64,000 nucleotides of DNA from Setaria digitata (Eukaryota > Nematoda > Chromadorea > Rhabditida > Setariidae): positions 35,869 to 99,868 of the forward strand of contig RCAB01000219.1 in assembly GCA_003640385.1 (NCBI GenBank), written 5' to 3'. Numbering within the stretch: position 1 is the first letter of the stretch; each line of letters starts with the position of its first letter. Below are positions 36,682 through 55,481 of this stretch, one piece after another. A program made the position numbers and the translations under genes. The notes under the pieces are model-generated. The model was not told the DNA's origin. It was given only the letters and a program-made list of their open reading frames with translations, and searched no databases.

Positions 36682-36860
36682 AGGTCGAGAGAGGGTAGAA
36701 AGTTTAAATAAGAAAGGTCAAGATGGACAGAGAATAGGTCAACTTTTAATCGTAAGCGAGAAAGAGAGTGAGCAAAATTGGAACAAGATGGAAGATGCTT
36801 TAGGATGTAACAGATCAGGATGGAATGAAAAAGGTCAAGATGTAGGATGGGAAAAGGTCA
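36682..36860 (+). promoter_or_regulatory. Cluster of AGGTCA hexamers (nuclear-receptor half-site type)
   Basis: Exact AGGTCA at 36715, 36736, 36832 and 36855 and AGGTCG at 36682, all on the plus strand within 180 bp. AGGTCA is the classic core recognised by many nuclear hormone receptors. Two copies lie in a longer shared string, AAAGGTCAAGATG, followed by GA or TA. The nearest downstream gene is the dehydrogenase, about 1.8 kb away. Function is inference only. Confidence 0.35.
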
Positions 36861-37080
36861 AAAGAGCTGAGAGAACAATAATACGATGAGCAATTGCAGC
36901 AGATCAAATAGCTTCTTAGAATGGCTCACATTGTTTCTTCTATTTCCTTTTTCTTTTTCCCTTTAATTATTCAAAATGGAACAAAAACGGATAAGCTAAT
37001 GCATCTTTCAAAGCGTATCTGATACGTACGTGTATCTATATATACTTTCACGCTCACGCACCTACATACACCCACACACG

Positions 37081-37580
37081 CATAATTTATCCATTCGAGT
37101 ACACCTTTCACTGCATACGTGATACATAGACATGCTCACGTATACTTTCATACCCACGCTCGCACATACACCCACACACGCATAATTTATCCATTCGAGT
37201 ACACCTTTCACTGCATACGTGATACATAGACATGCTCACGTATACTTTCATACCCACGCTCGCACATACACCCACACACGCATAATTTATCCATTCGAGT
37301 ACACCTTTCACTGCATACGTGATACATAGACATGCTCACGTATACTTTCATACCCACGCTCGCACATACACCCACACACGCATAATTTATCCATTCGAGT
37401 ACACCTTTCACTGCATACGTGATACATAGACATGCTCACGTATACTTTCATACCCACGCTCGCACATACACCCACACACGCATAATTTATCCATTCGAGT
37501 ACACCTTTCACTGCATACGTGATACATAGACATGCTCACGTATACTTTCATACCCACGCTCGCACATACACCCACACACC
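37081..37580. repeat. 100-bp minisatellite, five near-identical tandem copies
   Basis: Period exactly 100 bp; copies start at 37081, 37181, 37281, 37381 and 37481, each opening CATAATTTATCCATTCGAGT. The copies look identical except for the last base of the fifth. A diverged partial copy precedes the array at about 37041-37080. The unit is rich in CA, CACA and ACGT steps and unlike its AT-rich surroundings. Because 100 is not a multiple of 3, the minus-strand open frames across it cycle through frames and are most likely not coding. Confidence 0.97.
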
Positions 37581-37700
37581 TGTATTTACTCGCATGCATG
37601 CACACATTCCCAGACATGCACTTATATTCATGTACACACGTGTATCCACGTACGAATCCACACATACCACAGATGCATTACACCTACGTACACACCCGTA

Positions 37701-37759
37701 GCACACACACACACACACACACACATGCAGCATATGTACTCACATACACACACACACAG
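37701..37759. repeat. CA dinucleotide microsatellite
   Basis: CA repeat interrupted by TGCAGCATATGTACT, directly downstream of the 100-bp minisatellite. Confidence 0.9.
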
Positions 37760-38688
37760 AGAGATGCAACAGCACTTGTCTTCGCAGTGCTTTGCTTTCC
37801 CGTTGCTCTTCCTTCGCGATCCTGTGTTTTTCGCTTTTCCCCCGCTTTTCCTCGTATTTTCAACACCTCTCAGTAGCACCAACAGCAGTACTATCCGTTC
37901 TTTAAACTAGTTTTCGTCTTTTTTTTTTTTTACCTTTTAGTGTGTAGTTTGTTTGTTTACATAATGAATGTTATCGATTTTGTCGATTCTTCATTGAGGT
38001 AGTAGCTGTGATAGATAGTGACAACTGAGTTGACATGTTTAGTTTCAAGTAAATATTCCTAATAAGTTGCAATTTTTATCCTCTTATGTGTTTCTTATCT
38101 ACGCTTCATATTCACGTTTTCTATTACTAGTAACATGTAATTTTTGTTTAATTTAGTCATCTATATATAGTCTTGTAATGTACTTAAGATTTGTTTTAAA
38201 CTTCATATGATAGATATGTAACCGTTATTTTTATTTGTGTATAATTGATGAATTGAGTATAAGCAAATAATTGAAAGATATTTGTAATACTAATAGTTAA
38301 GAAATTAACGGAAGAAATCATAATTTCAAATTGCATATATTCCTGAAATTTCAAAAAAAAAAAAAAGAAGAAACAAAATTGATCTCATCATGGTATGACG
38401 GGGATAATACGGATCGTACGTTTGTACTATTTCAATCAATGTAATACATTCCAATCTATATGTACCATACAGCATTTAACATTTTAACATATTACTGTGT
38501 ACCTCGTATGTTTGCAAAAAAAAAAAAAAAAATCTGTTACAGTCATTATGTATGGATTTTCATTCACTAATGTAGTTATTAGTTATTAGTAGTTCATGAT
38601 TATCAACGATATGTTTATGTGCGTTTCTTTCATTGCCATACTTTTTTTTTTTCGAACATTTCACATTATTTTTCTTTTTTAGACTTGA

Positions 38689-43751
<5,063 letters not shown>

Positions 43752-46353
43752 ATGGCTTTAGACTTTAGAATACTGTCGAAGGTACGGGCAGCTCGGCATG
43801 GACGACTCAGGTAATTTCAAGATGGGATCTAATTCTTTATCCATATGTCTCGTAGGACTTGTAAGGTTTAAAATGAACAATAGTGGTAAATATGGCATAA
43901 AAATATGGTTTGTATTATTTTACAGTAAATTATGGATATATCCGTAGAAGAAATTCAGCATTTCCTTAATAACAGATTTTTGTAGAAACTGTAGAAGTAC
44001 TACCATGATTTCCTTCATTCGCTAACTTTAAAGTACCACATAACATACAATATGATTACATTGTTTATCCGTAAAAAAGTGATAAGCTTTAAGGTTATCA
44101 CATGGAGAGGTCGATACTCCAGTATTCATGCCGGTTGGGACGCAAGGAACCATGAAAGGTTTGCTGCCGGAACAACTAGCAGGACTAGGGTTCCGTTTGA
44201 TGCTCTGTAATACATATCACATGGGCCATAGGCCTGGACATAAAGTCGTTAGGAAAGCTGGTGGTCTTCATTCTTTCATCAATTGGCCATATTCGATCCT
44301 AACTGATTCCGGAGGCTTTCAGGTCTATCTTTTTCATCGAAACTTGGAATTTCATGATGTGTTACACTTTTTGCAATCTCGCCTGTTATGTTTTTACTTT
44401 CCAGATGGTTTCATTGAACGATTTAATGAATGTGGACGAGAACGGAGTTAATTTTGAAAGTCCACATACTGGTGAAAAGATGATTTTGAGCCCTGAGGAA
44501 AGCATCCATATACAGGTAAGGAAGCCAAAAGTGTTGAATTTTACTGTGCAGTGTCAGTTTCATTTAGATTTGAAAAAACTTGAGTTTTAGTTCGAACCTA
44601 AATTTAAAGATGAGCTTAAAACTTATTTTAAAAGGCATTAGATTTGAAACATTTGATAAAGTGGTTGTATCAGTTTTTGTATTCATTCATGTATTTTGCT
44701 TGTCGGTGCTTTACGTTTAAAAAGTAATGCTTAAGAAGTGAATGTTTTGTAATTTTGGAGCAGGTCATTTTTTTATATAATTTCTTTTCTCTTTTCCTAC
44801 TAGGAGTACTATGTTATTACAGGAGAATTTAGGGGCTGATATTGCAATGCAGTTAGATCACGTCATCCATGTACTTCGCGAGGGATCCATCGTACAAGAG
44901 GCAATGGAACGGTCGATAAGGTTTTTGCACATTATTTTCTGCAGCCGAGAGATTATTAAAATTTGAAAAACTTTTAAAATTTTGATTCAGAGCCATTTCT
45001 TAGTTTATAAATTTCGTCCTTTGCAGGTGGTTGAGACGTTGTTGTGATGCACATACGAGAAATGATCAAGCTCTTTTCCCAATTATACAGGGTGGTTTGG
45101 ATTTTTCTCTTCGTAAAAAGTGCGTTGAAGCTATGGTACAGCTTACTGAAACAGGTATTGCCATTGGTGGCTTGAGTGGTGGTAAGTTATTACTTTGTTT
45201 TATATATTTTCACGAAATTTCGCTTGGTTTTCTAATATTTTAATATTATCAGTTTGGAAAGAAAGATATAAGTGACATACTTCTTTTCATATTACTTTTC
45301 GTGTATGCTTTTGAGAAATGCAATTTATTTATTTTTCCTTTTCATCAGTAGCGACAAACTAATAGTAGCGGGGAAATGATGTTTCTTGAGGAATATTTCC
45401 TATTTTTAGTTCTATTATATAAAAATTGACATCTCTGTGGATGTTCAACCCCTTTATACTTTGACTTGTGTTAGTTGCACGAAAGGGTCACATAATGTGA
45501 ACCATAAATCATTTCAGGTAGTTCAGGTAGTGGTTAAATTCTCGTTAGCCTCTTTTCCTAGTAGCTACAAGAGTAGAATTTTTTCATCGAAAATTTTTTC
45601 GAAACTAATCATTTTTATTTCAATATTTTTGCATAGGAGAAAATAAGAATTCATTTTGGAGAATTGTTGCATGCTGCTGTGAGAGCTTACCAAGGCATTT
45701 TCCACGATACGTGATGGGTGTAGGATGGCCCACAGATTTGGTGATCTGCTCATTACTGGGTGCCGATATGTTCGACTGTGTTTATCCAACACGTACTGCA
45801 AGGTTTTTAATTTACTATTATAAAATAGTAAATATTAACTTTCCAAAAGCTAATTTTGAATTTGGAAATTTATAAGACAGTGAATGTTGAATGTTGAAGA
45901 TTTGGTACGGCAATTGTTCGACGCGGTGGTATGCTTCATCTTACTCGAAATGAATTCGAAAACGATTTTCGACCAATTGATGATAGTTGCACATGCCATT
46001 CCTGTCGAAGTTATACACGAGCCTATATTCATTCCATACTGAGTCAGGTACACTGTACTAGATATATTATGTTTTCAAAATTCGACCCATCTCTTGATAA
46101 GGATAAAAAAAAAATTGATAAGGAAGGAAAAGATGCCCACAAACCGTTGCTTTTGCAGGAAACTGTTGCGTGCCATATCATATCAGTGCATAATCTGCAA
46201 CATCATATGGATCTCATGAAACGAATACGTACTGCAATTGACACAAATACAGTAGAAGAATTTTTAAAAGGATTCTTGTTAGAACAGTTTCCGGATGGTA
46301 CTGTGCCACAGTGGGTTCGTGACGCAGTCGCTCATATGGGCTACGAAATCTAA
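43752..46353 (+). CDS. QTRT1: Queuine tRNA-ribosyltransferase catalytic subunit
   Basis: Exchanges guanine 34 for queuine in GUN-anticodon tRNAs (Asp, Asn, His, Tyr); in animals it pairs with QTRT2. Eight exons: 43752-43810, 44094-44322, 44405-44515, 44823-44920, 45027-45181, 45637-45802, 45900-46047, 46159-46353; 1,161 nt, 386 aa. Family motifs: [39 protein letters not shown] (substrate Asp), [31 protein letters not shown], and [17 protein letters not shown], whose Asp matches the catalytic nucleophile. The zinc site CTCHSC and a downstream His (NLQHHMDL region) are present. The exon-3 junction reconstitutes GGFQ-MVSL. Animals obtain queuine from diet or microbes. QTRT1 is preferred over QTRT2 because both catalytic Asp motifs are intact. 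The end overlaps no neighbour; carboxypeptidase E converges 900 bp away. Confidence 0.96.
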
Positions 46354-47252
46354 ATATGTCTGATTGCTAACTGTTATCACTTTGCTAAGACTTACATCAT
46401 CAAATGCAAAATGGTTATTTCCCTATTAGAATTGATGTTGGAGGTCAAATACCAAGTTATTACCCATCGCGTAGGATTTCCGAAGATATTCATTTTCATT
46501 ATAGAAGAGAAACAATTGGAATAGTATTCTCGAATTTCTAAATAATTCGAAAAATACATCTTCACGTAAGATGCCACGCTTTATTTATCCATGTGTTCGC
46601 ATAAGCATATTACCACCTACATGTTTCACAAAAAAATAAGGATGTAATGAAGTTATAATATAACTTCACTGAATTAAATCAGTGCGAGATTTTTAACAGA
46701 GAATTTTAACATATTTTAGCAAGAAAACGACGAATATCGCAATTTATTTATTTTTGATATCATGTGGTTTTTCTCGCTAATATGTTGCAGCACATATGTT
46801 CATATATGTTATTACTATTCCATTTCTTCTAGAATCTCGTTCCGTGATACATCATATTCCTGAAATATCAACTTTTTTTTGTTATTAGTAACTACTGAAT
46901 TTTTGATTTTGCCATATTTGTTATTTTCGTTTTGAACCCAAAACTAAACGGTTTCAATAAATTGTTGAATCTCATCAGCAAATTTGTGAAACAAGCCAGA
47001 AGCAATTTGTTTAAATTTGCTTCCGCCTGAAACACGGTGGTGTTCTTCATCCTTCTAGAACTTTTCACAACCAAGCTTAAGAAGTTATTCATCATCGTCG
47101 CTGACATCAGAACTGTATCCTCTTTCTGAAATCCATTTCAGATATGCCCAGTGTTGTAAGAGTCCTTATTTATTAATCTGGATTTCATTTAATAAATCAA
47201 TTAGTAGCGAACTGACTTCAAAAATAGCACCTGGAAGAAAAGTAGGTGCTAT
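46354..47252. other. Convergent 3' region, QTRT1 and carboxypeptidase E
   Basis: About 900 bp between convergent genes, presumably 3' UTRs. A minus-strand 71-codon open frame at 47107-46892 is basic and has no family features or splice context; it more likely lies in the carboxypeptidase 3' UTR. Confidence 0.5.
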
Positions 47253-50200
47253 TCAAGGTGTTGTCTGAAATTTGAAGAGGGGAAAGAACTTTACCTTTGG
47301 CTGCTCTGCTATTAATGCAAAGTTCACTATTTTTGCTGATGTTTGACTGTCATTCGTAACATTCACTTGCTTGGACGTCGATTGATAACCGTCCGCTGTC
47401 ACGTAAATTTCATAATGTCCTGGCGTTAGTAAACGGAAATATTCACCAGTTTCCCCTGCAAAATACGCTTAATAACACTATTTTAGATTATCTAAGGAAC
47501 AGTTGCATCCATATTAGATTATTATAAATCTACGAAATCTTAAATATAAAGCTTAAGAGATTTGCGAGATGTGGGATTAATCCGAAGTTGGCTATTTTGA
47601 TTGGAACTTACAAGACGTAACAGGATGTTTAATCGGGATAATTTCGGTGCTGTTCCTTACCCAAATAACAGCTTCTGATATTGGTTCTCCGGTATTTTTA
47701 TCCATAACAATGCCTTTGATTCCAATATGAGCCTGTAACAATATTTGTCATGAATTCTTTTCTAGAAAGAAATTCATCTACTTGTTAGTGTGAAAAGTTA
47801 GTAGGTATGTGTTATGTTCATTTTCCCAAGCTTAGACTTGAATCGTTTAATTACTATTAGGGAAGAATTCAAGTCCATGTGTTAGATATTCGGAGGTATC
47901 ATTCAAAATTCAAGATGACCTAAAGTTTTCAATTTGGCACATTTTTCTCAACATCCCACAAGATTTTCACTTCAAAAAAAAAAGAACGATTATATCGTGT
48001 AATTCATAATTTTTCCAAGTTAAATGCAAGATAGTATTTTGGGAAAAACCTTCTGGATGAAATCGATCAATGCTGCCTTATTGTCTCCCCAAATTTTCGG
48101 TAATAATGAACCATCCGGAAACTTTTCGCATGATAATTCTAGCGTAATTTCAAATGCATTGGTGGCCAAATAATTGAAATCTTGCATACCTCCCGAAACA
48201 GAATACCACTTTGCCCCATTTGTAATACCACCTGAAGATATATCTATAGATTCGTGAATTTGGATAACATACGAAATTTGTTGATTTCTAGATATATTAT
48301 CTAGGGATCACAGAACTTAAAGGTTATATCTGAATTTTCTCATAAAAAAAGTGGAGTTAACTTATCAACCTTGCTGAGCGAATGCATCAGCGATGGTACC
48401 ATCACAGGGCGGATGATCGTTTTTTGCCATATGAGCATGTTTGCTTGCATAGCTCTCCGCAAGATATCTTCAAATTTAATCAAATTTACAGTCTTTTTTA
48501 AAATTTATCCTAATTTTAGATCATATAGATTTATTTAATGACCATAATTCCTACTTTTCTTCTCTTCTTGAGTATGAAAGTAGCATAAATATCCCTCTAC
48601 CATGGTGATTATGGTCATTAACTAATCAACTTTTCAAATTTTAAGTAAGCCTTGTTTGGATAATTAGATAAGATTAGAAACATGCTAACCGGAATGTTTG
48701 ATCATCAGGACTTATCGAATATTCATTGCTGTTTGGGATTCGAGCAGAGTCGAATGGATAATTGGCTACTAAATCACCCTCATGCATGTTGGCTGATAAA
48801 ACAAACGGCAAAGAAAGGATCCATTGGCCAACGGCTCGCACTTCTGGCTGATACTTGAAATTTTGAAAATTAAAATTAGAAAAATTCATAACTACTTACA
48901 GAAAAAAAATTACAAATGAAAATTCAAAATTTTTTATTTTCTCCAATAGGATAGAAAGATTGAAATATAAGATAAAGAAGCAAGAAGATTACATACTTCT
49001 TTTGCTTCACCGCCGAAGAGTTCCAAAAGATGATCAAAACGAGGTACATTATGTCGCTCCAAATAGTAATAAAAACCATCAAGATCTGGAAAATCTCGAT
49101 TTAAATCAATGCCATTCGCATTAGACCTACCGGTGAACCAATCTCGGGCATCACTTGCCTGAAAGATTCGTTAATCAAATATACATTTGTCACAAGGGTC
49201 CTGGTAAAAATGTCAGAAAAATTGTCTAAAACATTACTTTAACTTAATGTTAAAAGCATACATATTAATAAAGCTTATCTAAACAAAGTTATCCTAATTT
49301 ACAATTTGTTTTTATTTTTTTTCAATCTTCGTTGCATCATTTTCTTTTATCCTTCATTTTTTCCCATTTTTTTTTTTTCATTTTCCTTCTGAAACTTTAA
49401 TTTTTTTTTTTTTTTTAAAGGTTTATTTTGCATAGCCTGAAAAGACTAAAATGCAAGATTGCCACTATACTATATTTTTGTAATTCATCTTTTTTTTTTT
49501 TTTTTTGTTGGCTTCTTCGAAAGAAAAATTCAAGGGAAAAGAAAAATTTCTATGATTTATCAATGCTTTTTACTGTACTATTATCATAAGCTTAAATTTT
49601 AAAGTTATAATTTTCATATTTTTTTACAGTATATTATTATGCAACTAAATTGAAGGAAAAAAAAAAAGAACTTATTACAGTGGAAAGCGCAAGTTCAAAA
49701 CCGTCCGGATTCATTGATGGCAAGAGATGAATTGAGGTCGAATTAATTAGCTCCATAATCTCCTTATTTTTCGCCAACAGTTCATTACAAAGGTAAGATG
49801 CAAGCCGTAATAGAAGTTCTCTTCCTACTGGTTCATTCCCATGCATATTTCCAACATATTTCATTTCCGGTTTCACTAGAATTTTTCATTTTGTTTTCGG
49901 TAAATTTACCTTTTTTACCCCTTTCCACCTCTCCTTCCTCTTCCGAAAATGTAATTTTTAACTGAAAATATTGCTAAACTACTGAAGTGGCATAGAGAGG
50001 GGAGAAAATCTAAATGAAGCAAATAGTTTTGCTTTTCTGTTAAATCCAGAAAAATCAAATAGGAAGGAGGAGGGAAAAAAAAAAAAGCAAAATCTTCAAT
50101 TTCATTGATCAAATAACAAATGCAAAAAATAAACAAGAAAGGAAAACAAGAAAATGAAGTTTGTTATTTGCTGATATTACCTGATGTGCATATATTGTAA

Positions 50201-50471
50201 GAAAAAAGTGGAAGTTTATTAACATACAAATTTGATGTTGTCCAGGTGTTGTCGAAAAATGAATAACAAGCAGATCACGTCCTTCAACACTTTCACCAAT
50301 TGAATAAACGGTGGTATAATTGGGGCAACGTTTATTGATATTTGTTAGGATGATTTCTAATTCATCCTGATTATGATAATTGGCCCAATGATCAGTGGTA
50401 CTGTTTACAGATTGTTGCAGATTTGGGATAAATATGAGGAACAAGAATGAGAAAAAACGATTATAAGCCAT
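47253..50471 (-). CDS. Carboxypeptidase E-like metallocarboxypeptidase (M14B)
   Basis: Secretory-pathway enzyme that trims C-terminal Lys/Arg from prohormone and neuropeptide intermediates; worm EGL-21 is the best-known relative. Nine exons, right to left: 50471-50228, 49875-49679, 49158-48997, 48847-48690, 48467-48370, 48231-48050, 47732-47612, 47455-47295, 47264-47253; 1,335 nt, 444 aa. An N-terminal hydrophobic signal peptide ([11 protein letters not shown]) comes first. Zinc ligands appear in [13 protein letters not shown] and the His of SANMHEGD. Other conserved blocks: [47 protein letters not shown] and the catalytic Glu in [12 protein letters not shown] transthyretin-like domain follows ([17 protein letters not shown] to GYQSTSKQV). 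It ends shortly after QPK with TGA in a tiny last exon, so no long amphipathic tail as in vertebrate CPE is seen. Vertebrate CPE has Gly-Gly where this has Glu-Gly after the zinc His. Confidence 0.94.
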
Positions 50472-50757
50472 CAAGGCAATAGGATGTTTTCAATATTTCA
50501 ATACACCCAACAATACTCCTCCCTTACTTGTCCGACTAGCCTTCGCTTTCCTCCTCTAAGCTCATTCCAGTTTAAGGCCTAAGGCCCATTCCCCCATCCG
50601 CCAAGCCTAACGTCATCAATCCTCACTTACTCTCCATCCCTCTTCTACTATACTAATGATGTCAAATAACAAATCGATCCGCTTTAATGTCCTCAAACTT
50701 ATGGATGTGTATGCGAATGTATTGTATGTATGTGTGGGTATATTATATTATGAGAGG

Positions 50758-50808
50758 GTGTGTGTATGTGTGTGTGTGTGTGTGTGTGCGTGTGTGTGTG
50801 TGTGTGTA
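50758..50808. repeat. GT dinucleotide microsatellite
   Basis: GT repeat of about 25 units with single interruptions (TATG, GCGT), about 290 bp upstream of the carboxypeptidase ATG. Confidence 0.93.
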
Positions 50809-53084
50809 CTTGTTATCTTTGTCACTAAACTTATTTGGCGAAAAGGTAGTGGAAGCATAGTTTATGAAAAGGTTATTTCGAAGTTAACGAGAAAGTGCAA
50901 AACTTTTTTTACTATTTGACTTATTTCACAATGATTATAATTAATTTCATTCTATCTTGTCATTTATTGTTTAATCTTACTTAACATGATCAGATGATTA
51001 ATTATACTGTACTTTCTTCGATTTAATGTTGTTTTTAAATAATTGTTGTTATGTAGAGGTTTAATGGTACTAATTTAGCAACAAATTTAACACATATTAT
51101 TACGGTTGGTCGAGGGCTCGAATTGGATAAGTTACAGTTGAGTGTGAGAATGTTAAAATTTACAGTAACTAGAGCAGAAGAAATGGTTTCCATTACTTAC
51201 AGTAATGGATGTGTGAAACAAGGAAACGTTTAGTTTACGACGAGCTATTTGTAGCTAAAAAATTAATTAAATGCACAGAAATGATCAATCAGTTCTGCAG
51301 GTTACTGTATCTGCTGTTTTTAAGTGGACAGATATGTTGAGTTTGGTAAATTATTGTGTGTCTGTATTAATCAAATGCGCATAAATGTTGGGTTTACTAA
51401 TTGCAAAGGCAAAAAGTATCAGAGAAAATGGTCTGTAGAAAGTAACAAAGCCTGATGATCAGTACTAATCCGGTTATCATTTCCGGCAGAGAATGATACT
51501 AGCTATCCCTATTTATACTGAGTCTTTCCTGAAATTTATATTGCCAGTATTTTGGCTTTTTTTTTTCTTTTGAAATTTAGAACTTTTTATGTGTCCTTCT
51601 TTAGCTTAAGCTTATCCAACACGATACACTTTCCAAAATGAAAACGAAAAGAAGAGTGATGAAATGAATAAATGGATGAGAGGGAACCAAAAGAGAGAAA
51701 TTAAAAATGGAAGACTATTTCGGAAAGGAAATGAAATAAATTGCTATTAAATCATTAATAATATCTAGTACTGGTAGCAGTCCATAAGTATTCTTATGAA
51801 CTGAAAAACATTTTGTGCTGAAGAAAAGCTTTAATTACAGAGGTTATTTTTGAATTTTTTTTCTTTTTTTTTTTTTTTTTTTTTTATCATCTGCATACAT
51901 ATGCAATGAATGTTTTTGAATAATATTTTTGTTTACATGCAACAATCTACTCAATTATTATTATTTTTTTCCTTTTGATTAGGTCTTTCGTTTTTTTTTT
52001 CTGTTTCTTTCCCTTTTTTTTATGCGCCAATTTTAATTGGTTTGAAATTTTAAGAATTAAATTTTATTCAATCTAGAGATGTGATAGATTATTTTTTTCC
52101 TGCCCTAAAAAATTATTATGAATTCACAAATTATGAAGTAATTGTGAAGTTTGAAGTAATTCATAAGTTGCTTATTTTCAAATTATACTCTTTTTTTTTT
52201 TGTCTTTCTCGACATTATAGCGAGGAAAATTCTGATAAACGGCAGTTTAACTTTTCATGCTAATAAATACCCCTTTAGCTAGACGTTCACTCACATTAGT
52301 TGGAGTGCTTTGTTTTGAAATTTAAAATTTGGACTTAAATCCTACATTTTTTTCTCCTTGTAAAAAAAAAAAAAATGAAATTTTGTAAAAAAAGAGAAAA
52401 AGCCATCAACCTAGTGTAACAAAACACTTAAAAGATTTTTCTTTCTCTTTTTTTTCTCTTTCTTTCTTTTTTTTTTTTTAAATTTCATACGGTTCAAAAA
52501 TTAACGAAAAAAAGCTGAAATTTGAATGTAAGTTTTGCTAAAAGATAAATTTTGTAATGTTCACAAGATGAAATGATCCACAAAATACTTCATATACTAA
52601 TTTTGCTGATAAAATTATTCACTATTCATTTATTTTATCTATTATGAATCAAAATTTGCTTTTCATAATGCTTTTGTTAATATTTTAACTAAAATTATGT
52701 CAGGAAAAAATAAAAAAGTTTTGCAGTACTTTAGAAAGAGAGAAAAGTTTCTCTGTCGATATTATTATTTCTGAAATCCTAAAAGTTGAATTTTGCTATA
52801 ATTTGAATCAAAATGCTGAAAATTCTGTGATTTTTAATCAGTAGCTTGATTTAATTCTTGTATTAAAACAAATTATGTTAACATTCCCACAAACTTTTTT
52901 TTTTCGATTATTTTCTTAAGTGATTTTTATTCTTATTTCAGAAATTACTAACTATATTACAAGTTTTAGAAATTATTAACCATATTGAAAGTGTAGGAAT
53001 TTTTGAAAAATGGGAAGTCACCTTCAGTGAATTGAATTGAACTAAATTTCAAATAATTAATTTTGGAAATAATTTAGATATTCG

Positions 53085-53116
<32 letters not shown>

Positions 53117-55441
53117 AAAAGAAATACATACCATTTCCTTCAAATCAACTTCCAAAAAAAAAAAATTTTTCTTAGAAAATCTTAAAGTTCAAAAAAAAAA
53201 AAGGAAAAGAAAGAATTTCTTCTGCCAGCGAATTTAATTCATACTTCATACATATTGAGTGAGCTCTGTATATAAAAATATATCTCTCTTCAATATTCAT
53301 AACAATCTGTTAATTACAAGGAAGTGAAATAAGCAGCGCATTAACAGAAGTCAAAAGATTCGCAGTTATACGGAAATTATAATTAATCAAGAATTCATTA
53401 AAATTTTCCGAATTGTTGTCATGCTCTATTATAAATCGAGCAATCTCTATGGGTGAGCAAAATAATCCATCTTTTCAGTGGACAAATTAGTTCACAGGTA
53501 AATAAATGGAAATATAACAATTAGTAGCAATTAGTACTGAAATATAGAGTAACAAAAAAGAGAAAAAAAACTTTATTAGAAATGAAATTTATTCTTTAAA
53601 AAATTTTCAGAGAATTAAATTTTAAATTTAGTTCATGTTTTCTTTTTTTTTTCTAATTAGCTAACAATACTCCTACTATTTTCCATTCAGTTTTCTTGTT
53701 ATCTTAGTTCACATTTTTTTTTCACCACTTTTCATAAATTAATCAAAATCGATGGATAAAATCACAGTGTAAAACTTTAAATCTGAAATTCTAAAAATTT
53801 TTCGACAATTTGTTTTTCATTTTAAAACACCAAAATAATATTAATTAACGCAATTCTAAAAAATCTTTAATAATTTTTTTCCTTTTAAAACACTAAAATA
53901 ATATTAATTAATGCAACATTTTTTCTTTTTTTTTTTTTTTTTTTTGACAAAAATGCGGTAAATATTTCTTTCTACCAGCTTAATGAGTATAAAATATTTC
54001 ATGATAACTTATTAATTTCCGATCTACTTGATAAATATATCACTTCTCCACCTTTTTTCCATCCCCTGTTGCTCAAATTTGCCATTATGTTCCTACATAT
54101 TTAACGACTTATTCTTGATTATCCTTTTCTAATTCTAATAAAATTTATTATATTTGTTACAACTTCAACTATTTCATTGCATATATAAATCCAGAGCAAA
54201 TAACCGGAAACAGTTTAATCATGAAATGTAGAGGTCTGACAACGAAAAAAGAAAAACTAATCAAGATAGGCAGGTATTGGGATAGTTGGATATAATACTG
54301 ACTAAAAGTCAGGTTCAAGGGTCAATTGTTGCAGCTATGCTTAATGGTTAGTGTAGGTGGACTAGTGCAAAAGTGCATACGGTGTAATTATTTGTTGAAG
54401 TTTACTCTTTTAAAATTTCAAATTATGATGGTAAGGTAAATAAAGCACATTTATTTTACAGAAAAGGCCCATCATGAAAACATCGAGAAAGCATAAGTAG
54501 CGTACGTAAAGCTTCATATCAGACGTCAGTTAGGGAGAAAAATTAGAAGCTACACTAAAAAAAAAAAAAAAAAAAAAAAAACGAGGAAAAAAAATGGTTG
54601 CAATTTCTCCAATGATTTATTCACGCTATATTCAATAATTTATTGAAAAAATTAACCTCATTTTAATTTTTTTTCTATTCAATCAATTTTTACTCTCAGT
54701 AATAGTCAATGATCAAGTTAACTATTATTCAAACTGTTATAAAACGAAGAAGAAACAAGGCTGCTTAAAAAAATAGAGAGTGGGAAAAAGTTATCAGTCA
54801 TATTTCAAATTCTTTCAGGTTAATATCACTGATATGTTTTAATCTGATCAAACCGTTTCCTTGGACTACTTTCACGGCAGGTAATTTTAAGAATTGGTAA
54901 AGCATGATCCATGACTTTCGAAAAATTAAAATATCAGTGAATGATGCAAAGCAATCATACAACCACCATTAATAAAAATTAAAAAAAAAAAAAGAAAAAT
55001 TAATAGACGTGTAATTCTCTCTGTTCTGATCGAACTGAAAAATTCCTCATTAATATTATCAGCGATTCTAATATTGAAATTCTTATTATTATCAATATTA
55101 TCACTTGTCCTGAAATCATTGTGATGGCTGCTATTAATACGATGGAATGACTAGAATGAGCCGAAAGACAAAATAATAGTGACTAAAATTTCAAATGAAG
55201 CGTCAACGCTGTTAAAAACGGAACTTTTATGATATTATATACATGCTTGTATTCAATGATGAAATTTCAATTCAACTTCTATTCAGGGAAAAAGATAAAT
55301 TTAACTGGAATTCAATACCAAAATTCGAGACATCAGAATTTGTTCAAATGACGCCTCGTACCAATAATACATCAAATTACTTTTCCTAACTTCTATAGAA
55401 ACAGTAATTAGCCTGAAATTTAATAACTATTTCCAGAAAGT

Positions 55442-55442
<1 letters not shown>

Positions 55443-55480
<38 letters not shown>

Positions 55481-55481
55481 N
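55443..55481. repeat. 38-base A run ending in an ambiguous base
   Basis: A homopolymer from 55443 to 55480, then N at 55481 and AAAG. The N suggests the run length was uncertain in the underlying data. Confidence 0.9.

Noticed and set aside
37108..37665. Series of 67-residue Cys/Val/Met-rich frames on the minus strand
   Set aside because: They repeat every 100 bp with the minisatellite, shift frame between copies, and show no family or splice context.
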